Source: Oligoflexus tunisiensis (GTDB lineage Bacteria > Bdellovibrionota_B > Oligoflexia > Oligoflexales > Oligoflexaceae). Taken from it: a stretch of DNA of 64,000 nucleotides. How positions within the stretch are numbered: position 1 is the first letter of the stretch; every line of letters starts with the position of its first letter. The translations under genes and the position numbers were made by a program. The notes below the pieces were generated by a model. It did no database searches and had not been told where the DNA came from. It worked only from the letters and a program-made list of their open reading frames with translations. The DNA lies in contig NZ_BDFO01000001.1 in assembly GCF_001748245.1 (NCBI RefSeq), positions 915,345 through 979,344 on the forward strand, written 5' to 3'. Below are positions 48,541-56,964 of this stretch, in pieces.

Positions 48541-49356
48541 TTAGAGCTGCATTTTGCCCAGGACTTCGTCGTCGACCTTGACTTGCGCCTTGTCGCGCAG
48601 GCTTTTCACGAGGTCGTTACGGGCATTCATACGAATTTCCTGCTCGACTTCATTCTTCTTGTCCTCGAACTTCACGCTGTCACCGCCGCGAACGTCCACC
48701 ACCTTGATGATGTGGTAGCCGAACTGGGTTTTGATCAGCTGAGGATAGACGTTGCCTTTTTCGGTGCCGAAAGCGGCTTTTTCAAATTCAGGAACCATGC
48801 GGCCCTGTTTGAACCAGTTGAGGTCGCCGCCTTTGGAACCGTTTTTCTCGGTCGCGTATTTTTTCATGTTTTCGTCGAAGTTATTCTTGGCCTTGATTTC
48901 CTTCAGGGTCTTTTCCGCTTTGGCCTTTTCCTTTTCAGGGAAGAGGATGTGCTGCGCCTTCACTTCCTTCTCGGTGAACTTGGCTTTGTTCTTCTCGAAG
49001 TATTCCTTCAGCTTGGCATCGGTGCTGTTATCCGCGATGTATTTTTCCAGATAAAGCTTGGCGAGGATATCGCGCTTGGCGGTTTCCACCAGCGCCTTGA
49101 AGCGATCGGAGTCATCCAGATCCTGGTTTTTGGCTTCGTTGGCCAGAAGAGTGCTCTCGATGATGTGATCGAGGAATTGTTTTCTGATTTCAGGATTGCC
49201 CTTGACCATGTCGGCCTGGGGACCCAGCTGAGCGAGCGCTTCCTTGTATTGATCCTCGGAGAGTCCTTTGCCGTTGATGGTGGCGACGTCCTTGGCCAAG
49301 GCGATCGACGAGAAAGCCCAGGCGGCGAGGGTCAATGTCTGCAAACTTTTTTTCAT
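48541..49356 (-). CDS. periplasmic parvulin-type peptidyl-prolyl isomerase (PpiC/SurA family)
   Basis: 271 residues. Signal MKKSLQTLTLAAWAFSSIALA. The helical N-terminal part (VATINGKGLSEDQYKEAL) is SurA_N-like; the parvulin domain reads VKAQHILFPEKEKAKAEKTLKEI, GGDLNWFKQGRMVPEFEKAAF and QFGYHIIKVVD. Such proteins help outer-membrane and secreted proteins fold. ATG 49356 has AAGGA six bases upstream. It is followed by a clear terminator. Upstream on the same strand is pheT. Confidence 0.9.
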   Translation of the reverse strand: MKKSLQTLTLAAWAFSSIALAKDVATINGKGLSEDQYKEALAQLGPQADMVKGNPEIRKQFLDHIIESTLLANEAKNQDLDDSDRFKALVETAKRDILAKLYLEKYIADNSTDAKLKEYFEKNKAKFTEKEVKAQHILFPEKEKAKAEKTLKEIKAKNNFDENMKKYATEKNGSKGGDLNWFKQGRMVPEFEKAAFGTEKGNVYPQLIKTQFGYHIIKVVDVRGGDSVKFEDKKNEVEQEIRMNARNDLVKSLRDKAQVKVDDEVLGKMQL

Positions 49357-49373
49357 GCACGTTCCTTTCTATT

Positions 49374-51923
49374 TTATCGGATGTCAGCCGAGAGATCCTC
49401 TTTCAGCTGGGTTAGCAAGGCTTCCACTTCCTTTTCCACGTCCTTGTCCGTCAGAGTCCTGTCGTCAGCCTGGAAAACGAGACTGAATGCCATGCTCTTT
49501 TTGCCTGCTGGAATATTGGTACCCTGGTACACATCGAAGAGATGCTGCTCACGCAGATATTTGCGGCGCTTGAATCCTGCAAAACTTTTCATGAAGGCAT
49601 CGTAAGTTACCGACTCGGGAACCACAAGCGCGAGATCACGGGCTACGGGTGGGAATTTGGCCGAGCCAGACGCATAGCTGCGCTTCACCTGCCATTCCTC
49701 CAGCAGCACCTCAAGGTCCGCCTCAAAGACCACCGGCGTATGCTGAAAATCGAGGCCATAGGCCTTGGCGGTACGCGGGTGCAACTGGCCCACATAGCCA
49801 AAGAATTTACCCTTTGGAGTCCAGATGGCCGCGGCCGCGCCTGGATGCAGCCAGGGGAAATCGTCGGCCTGAATCGGTTCAAAGCGCAGCGACTGAACGC
49901 CATAGGCTGAGGTCCATTGCATCAGAATCTGTTTGCCATGAAAGAAATCGACCTTCTGCTCCGGCTGATTCCAGGATTTTTCTGTATAAGGCTGATCCAG
50001 AATGACCGCCACACGGTTGCGCTCGATCGGCCGCTCATCATTGCGCGCCTTGGCGGGAATGTGAACACCCTGCTCCTGAACATGGGCCCAGGCGGCGGAG
50101 GCCGTGCCGTTGAATTTCTGCGGTTCATGAAAGGTGCGCGCCGCTTCGAAAATTTTCACGCCCTGCCGGCCGTGACGGCGATTCTCCAGAACGCTGGCCA
50201 GCAAACCGGGAATCATGGTCGTCCGCAGCAGGCCCTGCGTTTCCACCAAAGGATTGACGAGGCGCACGGCTGCTGCCAGCGGATGATTCTCCTTGATGCC
50301 CATGTTTTCCAAATCACCGGCATGCATGAAGGGGAAGGTGATCACTTCACTCAGACCGCAGTCGGCGAGCGTGATCTTGTTTTGATCCAGAAAATCGATC
50401 AGCGGATGCTCGGGCAAATGACTGATTTCCATCTTCGGGAGTTTGAAGGGAATTTTGTCAAAGCCGTGAACACGTGCGACCTCTTCAATAAGATCAATTT
50501 CGCGTTCAATATCATGGCGCCAGCTCGGAACGCTGAAGAGCAGACGCTCATCCTTGTGATCGGTGAGTTGGAAACCGAGGGATTCCAGGATGCCGACGAC
50601 GGTATCGCGGTTGATGGCTGACAGCGCGGTGATCTGTTTCAAACGCGGCAGGCGCAAAGCCACGATCGCAGGTTTGAACGCCTGAGGGTGAACATCCACA
50701 GCCTGACCGGCGATTTCCGGCAGAGGAACATCCACACCCAGGCCACGGAGTTCTTCCGCGCCCTGATAGATGACTTCCGCCACACGCCGCGCGACCCAGG
50801 GAATGTTTTGAACGTCGATGCCGCGTTCAAAACGATGCGAAGCTTCGGTATGCATTCCATAACGCTTCGCCGTCTTGCGCACGAGGACCGGATTGAAATG
50901 AGCCACTTCAATAATGATATTCGCCGTGTCGGCTTTCACTTCTGAATTTTCACCGCCCATCACACCGGCGAGGCCAACCGCCTTGCTGGCGTCGGCGATC
51001 ACGATATCGGTGGCGGTCAGCTGACGTTTCTGGCCATCCAGCGTGGTGAGTTCCTCGCCTTCCTTGGCCCGCCGCACCTGAATCACCTTGCCCTGCAGAT
51101 CGCGCTCATCATAGGCGTGAATCGGCTGGCCGGATTCGAGCATCACATAGTTGGTGGCATCCACGATGAGGTTGATCGGCCGCATGCCGGCGTGCTGCAC
51201 GCGTCTTTGCAGCCATTGCGGTGAGGGAACAGCCCGCACGCCGCGCACATAAAGAGCGCAGAACCGCTGAGAATCACCATTGGTGGTCAACTGCACGGTG
51301 ACATGCGAGGCGCTGTGCAGGGATTCCTGCGAGCGCTTGGCGACCGGGGCCGGAACCTTCAAGGGACGTTTGAGGCGGGCCGCAAGATCGCGGGCTACAC
51401 CGATAATGCCGAGGCAATCGCTCCGGTTGGGGGTCAGACCGATTTCAATGACCGTATCATTCATCGCATAGTACTGACTGATGGCGGTGCCGAGCGGCGC
51501 GGATTCGGGCAGCTCGATAATGCCATCATGGGATTCGGAAAGGCCCAGCTCCTGCTCACTGCAGAGCATGCCGAAGGAACTTTCGCCGCGAATCTTGCTT
51601 TCCTTGATTTTGAAATCACCGGGCAGAACCGCGCCGATGCGGGCCACGACCACCCTGAGGCCATCGCGGGCATTGGGCGCGCCGCAGACGATTTTCAGAG
51701 GATCACCGGAGCCGACCGAAACCTGACACACACGAAGCTTGTCCGCGTTGGGATGCTGCTCCGCCTTCAGAATCCGGCCGACCACCACCTCGCCTTTCAA
51801 GGGCTCGATGCGTTCGATCCCTTCCACTTCCAAACCCAGCTGGGTCAGTTCCGTTGCGAGATGCTCGGGAGTCAGATCTTTTATATCGATATAATCGTTC
51901 AGCCATTGCAATGAAATACGCAT
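49374..51923 (-). CDS. pheT: phenylalanyl-tRNA synthetase beta subunit
   Basis: 849 residues. Domains in order: N-terminal EMAP/tRNA-binding part (VVGRILKAEQHPNADKLRVCQVSVG), B3/B4 editing region (RPINLIVDATNYVMLESGQPIHAYD), B5 and core (VHGFDKIPFKLP), and the C-terminal anticodon-like FDX-ACB domain (KFPPVARDLALVVPESV, ending with ALLTQLKEDLSADIR). Forms the alpha2-beta2 enzyme with PheS. It starts 17 bp after pheS on the same strand. Confidence 0.95.
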   Translation of the reverse strand: MRISLQWLNDYIDIKDLTPEHLATELTQLGLEVEGIERIEPLKGEVVVGRILKAEQHPNADKLRVCQVSVGSGDPLKIVCGAPNARDGLRVVVARIGAVLPGDFKIKESKIRGESSFGMLCSEQELGLSESHDGIIELPESAPLGTAISQYYAMNDTVIEIGLTPNRSDCLGIIGVARDLAARLKRPLKVPAPVAKRSQESLHSASHVTVQLTTNGDSQRFCALYVRGVRAVPSPQWLQRRVQHAGMRPINLIVDATNYVMLESGQPIHAYDERDLQGKVIQVRRAKEGEELTTLDGQKRQLTATDIVIADASKAVGLAGVMGGENSEVKADTANIIIEVAHFNPVLVRKTAKRYGMHTEASHRFERGIDVQNIPWVARRVAEVIYQGAEELRGLGVDVPLPEIAGQAVDVHPQAFKPAIVALRLPRLKQITALSAINRDTVVGILESLGFQLTDHKDERLLFSVPSWRHDIEREIDLIEEVARVHGFDKIPFKLPKMEISHLPEHPLIDFLDQNKITLADCGLSEVITFPFMHAGDLENMGIKENHPLAAAVRLVNPLVETQGLLRTTMIPGLLASVLENRRHGRQGVKIFEAARTFHEPQKFNGTASAAWAHVQEQGVHIPAKARNDERPIERNRVAVILDQPYTEKSWNQPEQKVDFFHGKQILMQWTSAYGVQSLRFEPIQADDFPWLHPGAAAAIWTPKGKFFGYVGQLHPRTAKAYGLDFQHTPVVFEADLEVLLEEWQVKRSYASGSAKFPPVARDLALVVPESVTYDAFMKSFAGFKRRKYLREQHLFDVYQGTNIPAGKKSMAFSLVFQADDRTLTDKDVEKEVEALLTQLKEDLSADIR

Positions 51924-51940
51924 GGGTTGAGAGTCTCCGC

Positions 51941-52999
51941 TCAGGGATGGGTCGGGAATTGGCCAAGGAACTGCTGATTGCCCTCAAAGAGCTGCCGCAG
52001 ATCCGAGAGTCCGTAACGCAGCATGGCGATCCGATCGAGGCCAAAGCCGAAGGCAAAACCGGTGTAGATTTCGCTATCGTAACCCACCGCTTCAAAGACG
52101 TTGGGATGGATCATGCCGAGGCCGCCGAGTTCCAGCCAGCCGGTGTTTTTGCAGATGCGGCAGCCCTTGCCCCGGCAGCTCACGCACTGCAGATCGAATT
52201 CCGCACCGGGCTCCACAAAGGGGAAAAAGCTCGGCCGCAAGCGGGTGGACAAATCCTGACCGAACACCGCCTTCAGCAGCTGATCGATCACCCCTTTCAT
52301 GTCGCCCATATCGATATTCTCATCGACGATGAACCCCTCCACCTGGTGGAACATCGGGGTGTGGGTGATGTCGCTGTCGCAGCGATAGGTCCGACCGGGA
52401 GCCACCACACGCAAAGGCGGTCTTTCATGCATCATCGCATGGATTTGAATATTGGAGGTGTGCGTGCGCAGAATCGTTTTGCTGCGATCGCCGATGAAAA
52501 AGGTGTCCTGCATATCACGCGCAGGGTGATCATCCTTGAAGTTCAAGGCTCCGAAGTTGTAAAAGTCGAGGTCGATTTCCGGCCCATCGTAAACGGTGAA
52601 GCCGAGACTGCGGAAGGCATCCAGAATAATGCGACGCATGAGCGTCACCGGATGCAGCGAACCCTTGCTTTGCATCGCCGCCACCGGGAGCGTCACGTCG
52701 AGGCGTTGTGCGGCCAGGGATTCATCCAGCGCCCCTTCCTCAGCCGCCGCTCGCAGCGTTTCGAGTTTTTCCTCGATGCCCTTGCGCAGTTCATTGATGA
52801 TTTTGCCGGCGGCTGGTTTATCTTCCTTGGACACTTCCTTCAAAGTTTCCATTAAAGCGGTCACCAGTCCCTTGCGCCCCAGATACTTGACTTTCAGTTC
52901 TTCCACCGCGCGGGAATTCAAGGACGCGTTCGCTGTATCCTCGTGAAAGGCGACCTTGATTTCCTCGATGCGCTGCACGCATTCATTGAGCTTGGACAT
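51941..52999 (-). CDS. pheS: phenylalanyl-tRNA synthetase alpha subunit
   Basis: 352 residues from ATG 52999 (GGAAAG six bases before). N-terminal coiled coil, then class II motif 2 and 3 regions: HTSNIQIHAMMHERPPLRVVAPGRTYRCD, FHQVEGFIVDENIDMGDMKG and the C-terminal FAFGFGLDRIAMLRYGLSDLRQLFEGN with ATP-binding Arg. The segment CVSCRGKGCRICKNTGWLE contains two Cys pairs typical of a zinc-like site found in this subfamily. pheS-pheT order is normal. Confidence 0.95.
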   Translation of the reverse strand: MSKLNECVQRIEEIKVAFHEDTANASLNSRAVEELKVKYLGRKGLVTALMETLKEVSKEDKPAAGKIINELRKGIEEKLETLRAAAEEGALDESLAAQRLDVTLPVAAMQSKGSLHPVTLMRRIILDAFRSLGFTVYDGPEIDLDFYNFGALNFKDDHPARDMQDTFFIGDRSKTILRTHTSNIQIHAMMHERPPLRVVAPGRTYRCDSDITHTPMFHQVEGFIVDENIDMGDMKGVIDQLLKAVFGQDLSTRLRPSFFPFVEPGAEFDLQCVSCRGKGCRICKNTGWLELGGLGMIHPNVFEAVGYDSEIYTGFAFGFGLDRIAMLRYGLSDLRQLFEGNQQFLGQFPTHP

Positions 53000-53083
53000 T
53001 TTCAGCTTTCCAATAGTAAAACAGCGGGATATGGCCTCACCGGCCACGCCCGCTGGATCTTGCGATAAGAACAACGGCTGCTT

Positions 53084-54277
53084 TCACACCGCTTTGAGAG
53101 CTTCACCGAGTCGCTTCAAACCTTCGATCAGCTGCTCGTCGGCCACAGCATAACTCAGGCGGAGAAAACCAGGAGCGCCAAAGGCCTCGCCTGGAACCAT
53201 CGCGACGTGATGGGCTTCCAGCAATTTTGCACTGAAAGCGAGGCTATTATCATTGGCATAGAGAGGAGATTTTGCAAGGACTTTTCTAATGTCAATAAAG
53301 ATGTAAAAAGCCCCATTTGGCGGCATCATATCCACCCCAGGCATTTCGCGCAGAAGCCGGATCGCCATGTCCCGACGGGCTTTCAGAAGACCCATCTTAT
53401 CTTTTGTCGCAGCCGAACCCATACTCAAAGCCTTGATGGCCGCATCTTCAATGAAGGCCGGAAGGCAGGTTGAGGACTGGGTTTGCAGCGTGCGCACCAT
53501 CTCAGCAACCTGGCTCGGGCCGGCCATATAACCGACTCGCCAACCGGTCATGGCGTATCCTTTGGAGAGGCCATTCACCAGGATGTAGCGATCCTTCAGG
53601 TCGGGGCAAAGGGTTGCCATCGAGATGGCAGGGAAATCGTAGGACATGTACTCGTAGATTTCGTCCGCAATGATCCACCAGGGCTTGTCGGTCAGATACT
53701 GACCCAGCTGGCGTAACTCGGCCTCAGGAATGGTGTAGCCGGCCGGATTGTTGGGCGTTGTGATGATGATGGCCTTGGTCCGGGGCGTGACATAGGGTTC
53801 AATCATCGCTGGCGTCAGGCGTGCAGCCTTGTGGTCGCTGGGATAAGGAATCACGACAGGTTTTCCACCTGCTGCGACGACATGTTCCGTGTAGCTCACC
53901 CAGTAAGGGGCGGGGATCAGAACCTCGTCGCCCTCGTTGATCAGAGCCAGGGCCAGGTGAAAAAGGATTTCCTTGGCCCCAATGCCTGCCACGATTTGGC
54001 CTGGCTGATAGCTTAATTGATTGTCCTTTTCCAATTTCTGACAGATCGCCTTGCGCAGAGGCAGGCTGCCACCCGCGGCGCTATATTTGGTTTTCCCCTG
54101 ATTCAAAGCCTCGATCGCCGCATCGACGATGGGTCGTGGCGTGGGAAAGTCCGGCTCACCCACTGAAAAGTTGATGACCTTGTAACCCTGATCAGCCAGT
54201 TCTTTGGCTTTGGTATTAAGGGCCACAGTTGGGGACGGTTGAAGCTGCGAGATTCGTTTTGAAAGGGACAATTCCAT
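53084..54277 (-). CDS. class I aminotransferase (aspartate/prephenate aminotransferase type)
   Basis: 397 residues from ATG 54277. The PLP lysine lies in VNGLSKGYAMTGWRVGY; GEPDFPTPRP, TTPNNPAGY and PNGAFYIFIDIRK match the class Ib aspartate aminotransferases common in bacteria, some of which also use prephenate. It removes the amino group from aspartate and aromatic precursors. It lies 84 bp upstream of pheS on the same strand and may be transcribed with it. The 6S RNA gene sits 134 bp upstream. Confidence 0.92.
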   Translation of the reverse strand: MELSLSKRISQLQPSPTVALNTKAKELADQGYKVINFSVGEPDFPTPRPIVDAAIEALNQGKTKYSAAGGSLPLRKAICQKLEKDNQLSYQPGQIVAGIGAKEILFHLALALINEGDEVLIPAPYWVSYTEHVVAAGGKPVVIPYPSDHKAARLTPAMIEPYVTPRTKAIIITTPNNPAGYTIPEAELRQLGQYLTDKPWWIIADEIYEYMSYDFPAISMATLCPDLKDRYILVNGLSKGYAMTGWRVGYMAGPSQVAEMVRTLQTQSSTCLPAFIEDAAIKALSMGSAATKDKMGLLKARRDMAIRLLREMPGVDMMPPNGAFYIFIDIRKVLAKSPLYANDNSLAFSAKLLEAHHVAMVPGEAFGAPGFLRLSYAVADEQLIEGLKRLGEALKAV

Positions 54278-54410
54278 GGTGAAAACCCTGTGCGCGGAAA
54301 GGTTTTTGTTGCCCCCTATTAAGCAGAGGTCCAACGCGTCTTACAAGTGCTTTCCAAGGAGGACGTTTTGGCCAGCTCCGAGTCGGTGGCTCATGAGGAG
54401 AAGGGGAGGA

Positions 54411-54597
54411 GGAATGCGCCGGTATACGACGTATCTGATTTGCCAGGGAACCCACCACTCACTAGGTGGGTGCCTTACCACGCGCTTCAGGCTTCCTCAA
54501 TCTAATAGAGGCATGCTCACCACGAGTGGACCCAGGCTCCCTGATTTAAAAGCATCGGTTCACCTGCATCAACCAGTACGATGCCGACACATTCCAA
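54411..54597 (-). ncRNA. ssrS: 6S RNA
   Basis: A 553-bp stretch without protein genes (54278-54830) holds this RNA. On the minus strand GGTGAGCATGC (54521-54511) is followed by GAGGAAGCCTGAAGC (54499-54485), matching the same order in E. coli 6S RNA (GGUGAGCAUGC ... GAGAAGCCUUAAAAC). An internal hairpin pairs ACCCACC with GGTGGGT (54471-54465 with 54456-54450). The ends pair over 12 bases (54595-54584 with 54422-54411, two G-U pairs), giving the long closed stem expected. TATACT at 54633-54628 may be an upstream -10 box, so the precursor could start near 54620. 6S RNA mimics an open promoter and holds RNA polymerase in stationary phase. Ends are approximate. Confidence 0.78.
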
Positions 54598-54830
54598 GCG
54601 AGTTTCTAACACAAGATCGAGGGCGGGAGTATAGTTTTTTTTTGAAGAAAAAATTTCCTGCGAAGAGGAGGCAGTTATGTCCTCTGGAAATTTAGGAATT
54701 TCTTAGAAGATTGAAAACTCATGCGGCTCATGTTCAAATAATTCTTTACAAACGCACCGCAAATTTTCAGGAAACAGGCCTGCCTGCATAATATCGATTA
54801 GACCTTAAAATCCCGTGGAATGGAGCCCGC

Positions 54831-55310
54831 ATGCAAACCGAGAACGATGTTTTCAATCCCCGTGCACTGCAGATGTCGGTGCTGGTCACCCCGGATATGG
54901 CGAATTTTTCGGGGCATATGCACGGTGGAGATCTCTTAAAATATCTTGACAAAGTTGCCTATACCTGTGCCATGCGTTATGCCGCAAGCTATGTCGTGAC
55001 CCTTTCGGTCGATAAGGTTTTATTTAAACAACCAATTTTTATTGGTGAGTTGCTGACGTTTCTGGCACTTGTGAATTATACGGGCAAAACTTCGATGGAG
55101 ATCGGCATCAAGGTGGTTGCTGAGGATTTGGTCAAAAAAAGCCAGCGGCACACCAACAGCTCGTACTTCACGATGGTGGCCCTCGATGAAAAAGGCAACC
55201 CCAAGGCGATTCCTCCATTCCTGCCCAAGACTCCGGAAGAAAAACAGCGTTACGAGCGGGCAAAAAAGCGGAAAGAAGCGAGCTTAAGAGAGGGCGGCGC
55301 AACGGTTTAG
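54831..55310 (+). CDS. acyl-CoA thioesterase (hotdog, YciA/BACH type)
   Basis: 159 residues. The hotdog thioesterase marks are ANFSGHMHGGDLLKYLDKVAYTCAMRYA (G-x-x-x-GG-x-L-L-x-x-x-D), VTLSVDKVLFKQPIFIGELLTFLALVNYTGKTSMEI. It hydrolyses acyl-CoA esters in the cytosol. A charged, basic C-terminal tail (KQRYERAKKRKEAS) is not part of the fold. ATG 54831; a TGCATAAT box at about 54784-54791 may be an extended -10. The last codons begin a series of 37-bp repeats. Confidence 0.87.
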   Translation: MQTENDVFNPRALQMSVLVTPDMANFSGHMHGGDLLKYLDKVAYTCAMRYAASYVVTLSVDKVLFKQPIFIGELLTFLALVNYTGKTSMEIGIKVVAEDLVKKSQRHTNSSYFTMVALDEKGNPKAIPPFLPKTPEEKQRYERAKKRKEASLREGGATV

Positions 55311-55424
55311 CAGAAGCTGCCGAAGGAACAGCAGTGCAACGGATGATCCGAAGCAACCCTAGGAACAATAGCGCAACGGATGCACCGAAGCAATCTTAGG
55401 AACAACAGCACAACAGATTCATTT
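55288..55424 (+). repeat. degenerate 37-bp tandem repeats starting at a gene end
   Basis: Copies start at 55288, 55325, 55362 and 55399 (the last is partial). The shared core is GCAACGG-x-T...GAAGC; copies 2 and 3 also share GGAACA at the start. The first copy contains the end and stop of the thioesterase gene (stop 55308-55310). Copies are more diverged than those at 6.7 kb. The run ends just before the ribosome site (AAGAAGGGG) of the next gene. Confidence 0.8.
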
Positions 55425-55438
55425 AAGAAGGGGCAGGC

Positions 55439-56203
55439 ATGCGTGCCATCCTATTGGTTGGTAGTTTGAGTTTTGGGCTGCTTTCCGGGCAGGCCCAGGC
55501 TTTGGAATTGGGACTTGGGGCGGGACGCATTCAGGGCTGCCTCGCGCGGGTCGCGGACGAGGACGCCCTGTGTTCCATGGGGCCGGCGATGACGCTGAGT
55601 TTCGGTTTGAACCTTTGGGGCGCGGGCTATCGGCCAGGCGATAGGGAGGTTCGGGCTTTTGATTCTTCGGTCGGCCGTTCCAATTTCGATAGCGGCTGGC
55701 GTTGGAATGCCAGCGTCAATCGCTGGGAAGAGGTCCTCATCATTGTCGCGGTTGGGCTGCTGATCACAACCGTGATCTATGCCTTTATGTATCCATTTTC
55801 TTCGCGCATGGACATTGGCGTCGTGGGTCGCAGCGGCTGGCAGCAGCAATCAGGGGCGGACCTTCAGCTCTGGCGCAACGAGGCGGGCCTTTACCTGCGG
55901 GCCTATCTTTCCCAGCATTTTCCCATGTACATCTACGGCAGCGGGATGTTTTCCCACCAGAATCTGACCCTCGCCGGTCGGGAGGAAACGCATCAGGTCT
56001 TTGTGAAAGGCCTCGGTTTTGGCTTCATGAGCCCGACCCAGGGCGGGCTCTATCTTCATGGTGTTTGGGAACGCAGCAGTTTTATCGATCCCAAAGTCCG
56101 GGATCTTGTCGAAGACGCCAGCGAGGTAAAAATGGCCAAAAATTCAGTGGCCTCCATCCTCGATGGTTCGTACTTCGAACTCGGCTATATCTGGTACCTC
56201 TAG
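55439..56203 (+). CDS. exported protein of unknown family with a hydrophobic segment
   Basis: 254 residues. Signal peptide ends GQAQA, then ELGLGAGRIQGCLARVADEDALCSMGP with two cysteines. A long hydrophobic segment (VLIIVAVGLLITTVIYAFMYPF, about 98-120) may cross the inner membrane or belong to a beta-barrel loop. The C-terminal half alternates (LYLRAYLSQHFPMYIYGSGMF, GLYLHGVWERSSF) and ends in Leu, somewhat like outer-membrane beta strands. Not recognised. It overlaps the stop of the convergent GDT1 gene by 4 bp. Confidence 0.68.
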   Translation: MRAILLVGSLSFGLLSGQAQALELGLGAGRIQGCLARVADEDALCSMGPAMTLSFGLNLWGAGYRPGDREVRAFDSSVGRSNFDSGWRWNASVNRWEEVLIIVAVGLLITTVIYAFMYPFSSRMDIGVVGRSGWQQQSGADLQLWRNEAGLYLRAYLSQHFPMYIYGSGMFSHQNLTLAGREETHQVFVKGLGFGFMSPTQGGLYLHGVWERSSFIDPKVRDLVEDASEVKMAKNSVASILDGSYFELGYIWYL

Positions 56204-56757
56204 CCCTGAAACAGAAGCGTAAGCCCGAAGACGGCGAACAGGGCGGCGGCAGCCCAATGAATCCACTTCATCGAAATACGCCTCGTTAAGCGTTCGCCGA
56301 GGAAAACCGCAAGACCATCCGCCACCAGCATGCCGGCTGTGGTCCCGATGGTGACCATAACCGGCGCTTGAAACCGGGCACCCAGAGCAACCGTGGCCAG
56401 CTGGGTTTTGTCGCCCATTTCTGCCAGAAAAAAAGCGATCGTGGTGGTGATAAAGGCTCCGTACTTTTCACTCCACTTGAGCCCATCCTCCTTATCAGGA
56501 ATCAGCAGCCAGACGGCAAAGGCGATAAAGGTCAAGGCCAGAATCCTGTTCAGAAGGCCTGCGGGTATCAGCGCGGAAATTTCGGCGCCAAGCAGCGAAG
56601 CGAGCCCGTGATTGACGAGCGTCGCCAGCAGAATCCCGGCCATGATCGTCCAGGGTTTTTTGAATTTCGAAGCGAGCACCAGCGCCAAAAGCTGGGTCTT
56701 GTCGCCCATTTCACTGGCAAGAACCAAAAGAAAAGACTGCAGGCCGACAGCATCCAA
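56200..56757 (-). CDS. GDT1/TMEM165 family (UPF0016) cation transporter, likely Mn2+ exporter
   Basis: 185 residues with two repeats of the E-x-GD-[KR]-[TS] motif: SEMGDKTQLLALVLA near residue 15 and AEMGDKTQLATVALG near 115, each in a three-helix unit. Family members move Mn2+ or Ca2+ against H+. It starts at TTG 56757: GGAGG lies six or so bases upstream and the frame cannot start at the nearby ATG (56753), which is in another frame. Two inverted repeats lie in its leader. The other strand of the same leader precedes rsmI. Confidence 0.9.
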   Translation of the reverse strand: MDAVGLQSFLLVLASEMGDKTQLLALVLASKFKKPWTIMAGILLATLVNHGLASLLGAEISALIPAGLLNRILALTFIAFAVWLLIPDKEDGLKWSEKYGAFITTTIAFFLAEMGDKTQLATVALGARFQAPVMVTIGTTAGMLVADGLAVFLGERLTRRISMKWIHWAAAALFAVFGLTLLFQG

Positions 56758-56770
56758 AGGGGACCTCCTT

Positions 56771-56833
56771 CAAAAGGGCGCTCTTTTGTATCAATAATTC
56801 CATGTAAAAGACAAGGACGCTCCGTCCTTTTGT
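56771..56833. promoter_or_regulatory. two inverted repeats in the leader of the GDT1-family gene
   Basis: CAAAAG-GGCGCT-CTTTTG (56771-56788) lies directly before the ribosome site, and ACAAGGACG-CTC-CGTCCTTTTGT (56811-56833) about 30 bp further up. The second has 7 perfect arm bases, extended by near-matches. They could be operators for a metal-responsive repressor or mRNA hairpins. I do not see the conserved core of a yybP-ykoY riboswitch. Confidence 0.45.
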
Positions 56834-56964
56834 ACGAAATGAATTTGAGGCTGGGCGTAGTGACGCATATGGTGCCGTCTTCCAATTGTCTTCGCGGGGG
56901 ACTCAGGCTAGATTGAGAGCCGCCTGATCGGGGGCGATTCAACCTTTTTTATCATGAGTCTGAT

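Noticed and set aside
54278-54830. tRNA or tmRNA in the large gene-free stretch
   Set aside because: No TTCGA-type T-loop, acceptor stem with CCA or tag-peptide frame was found; the stretch fits 6S RNA on the minus strand better.
56758-56964. yybP-ykoY manganese riboswitch upstream of the GDT1-family gene
   Set aside because: The conserved three-way-junction core is not visible; only two simple inverted repeats are.
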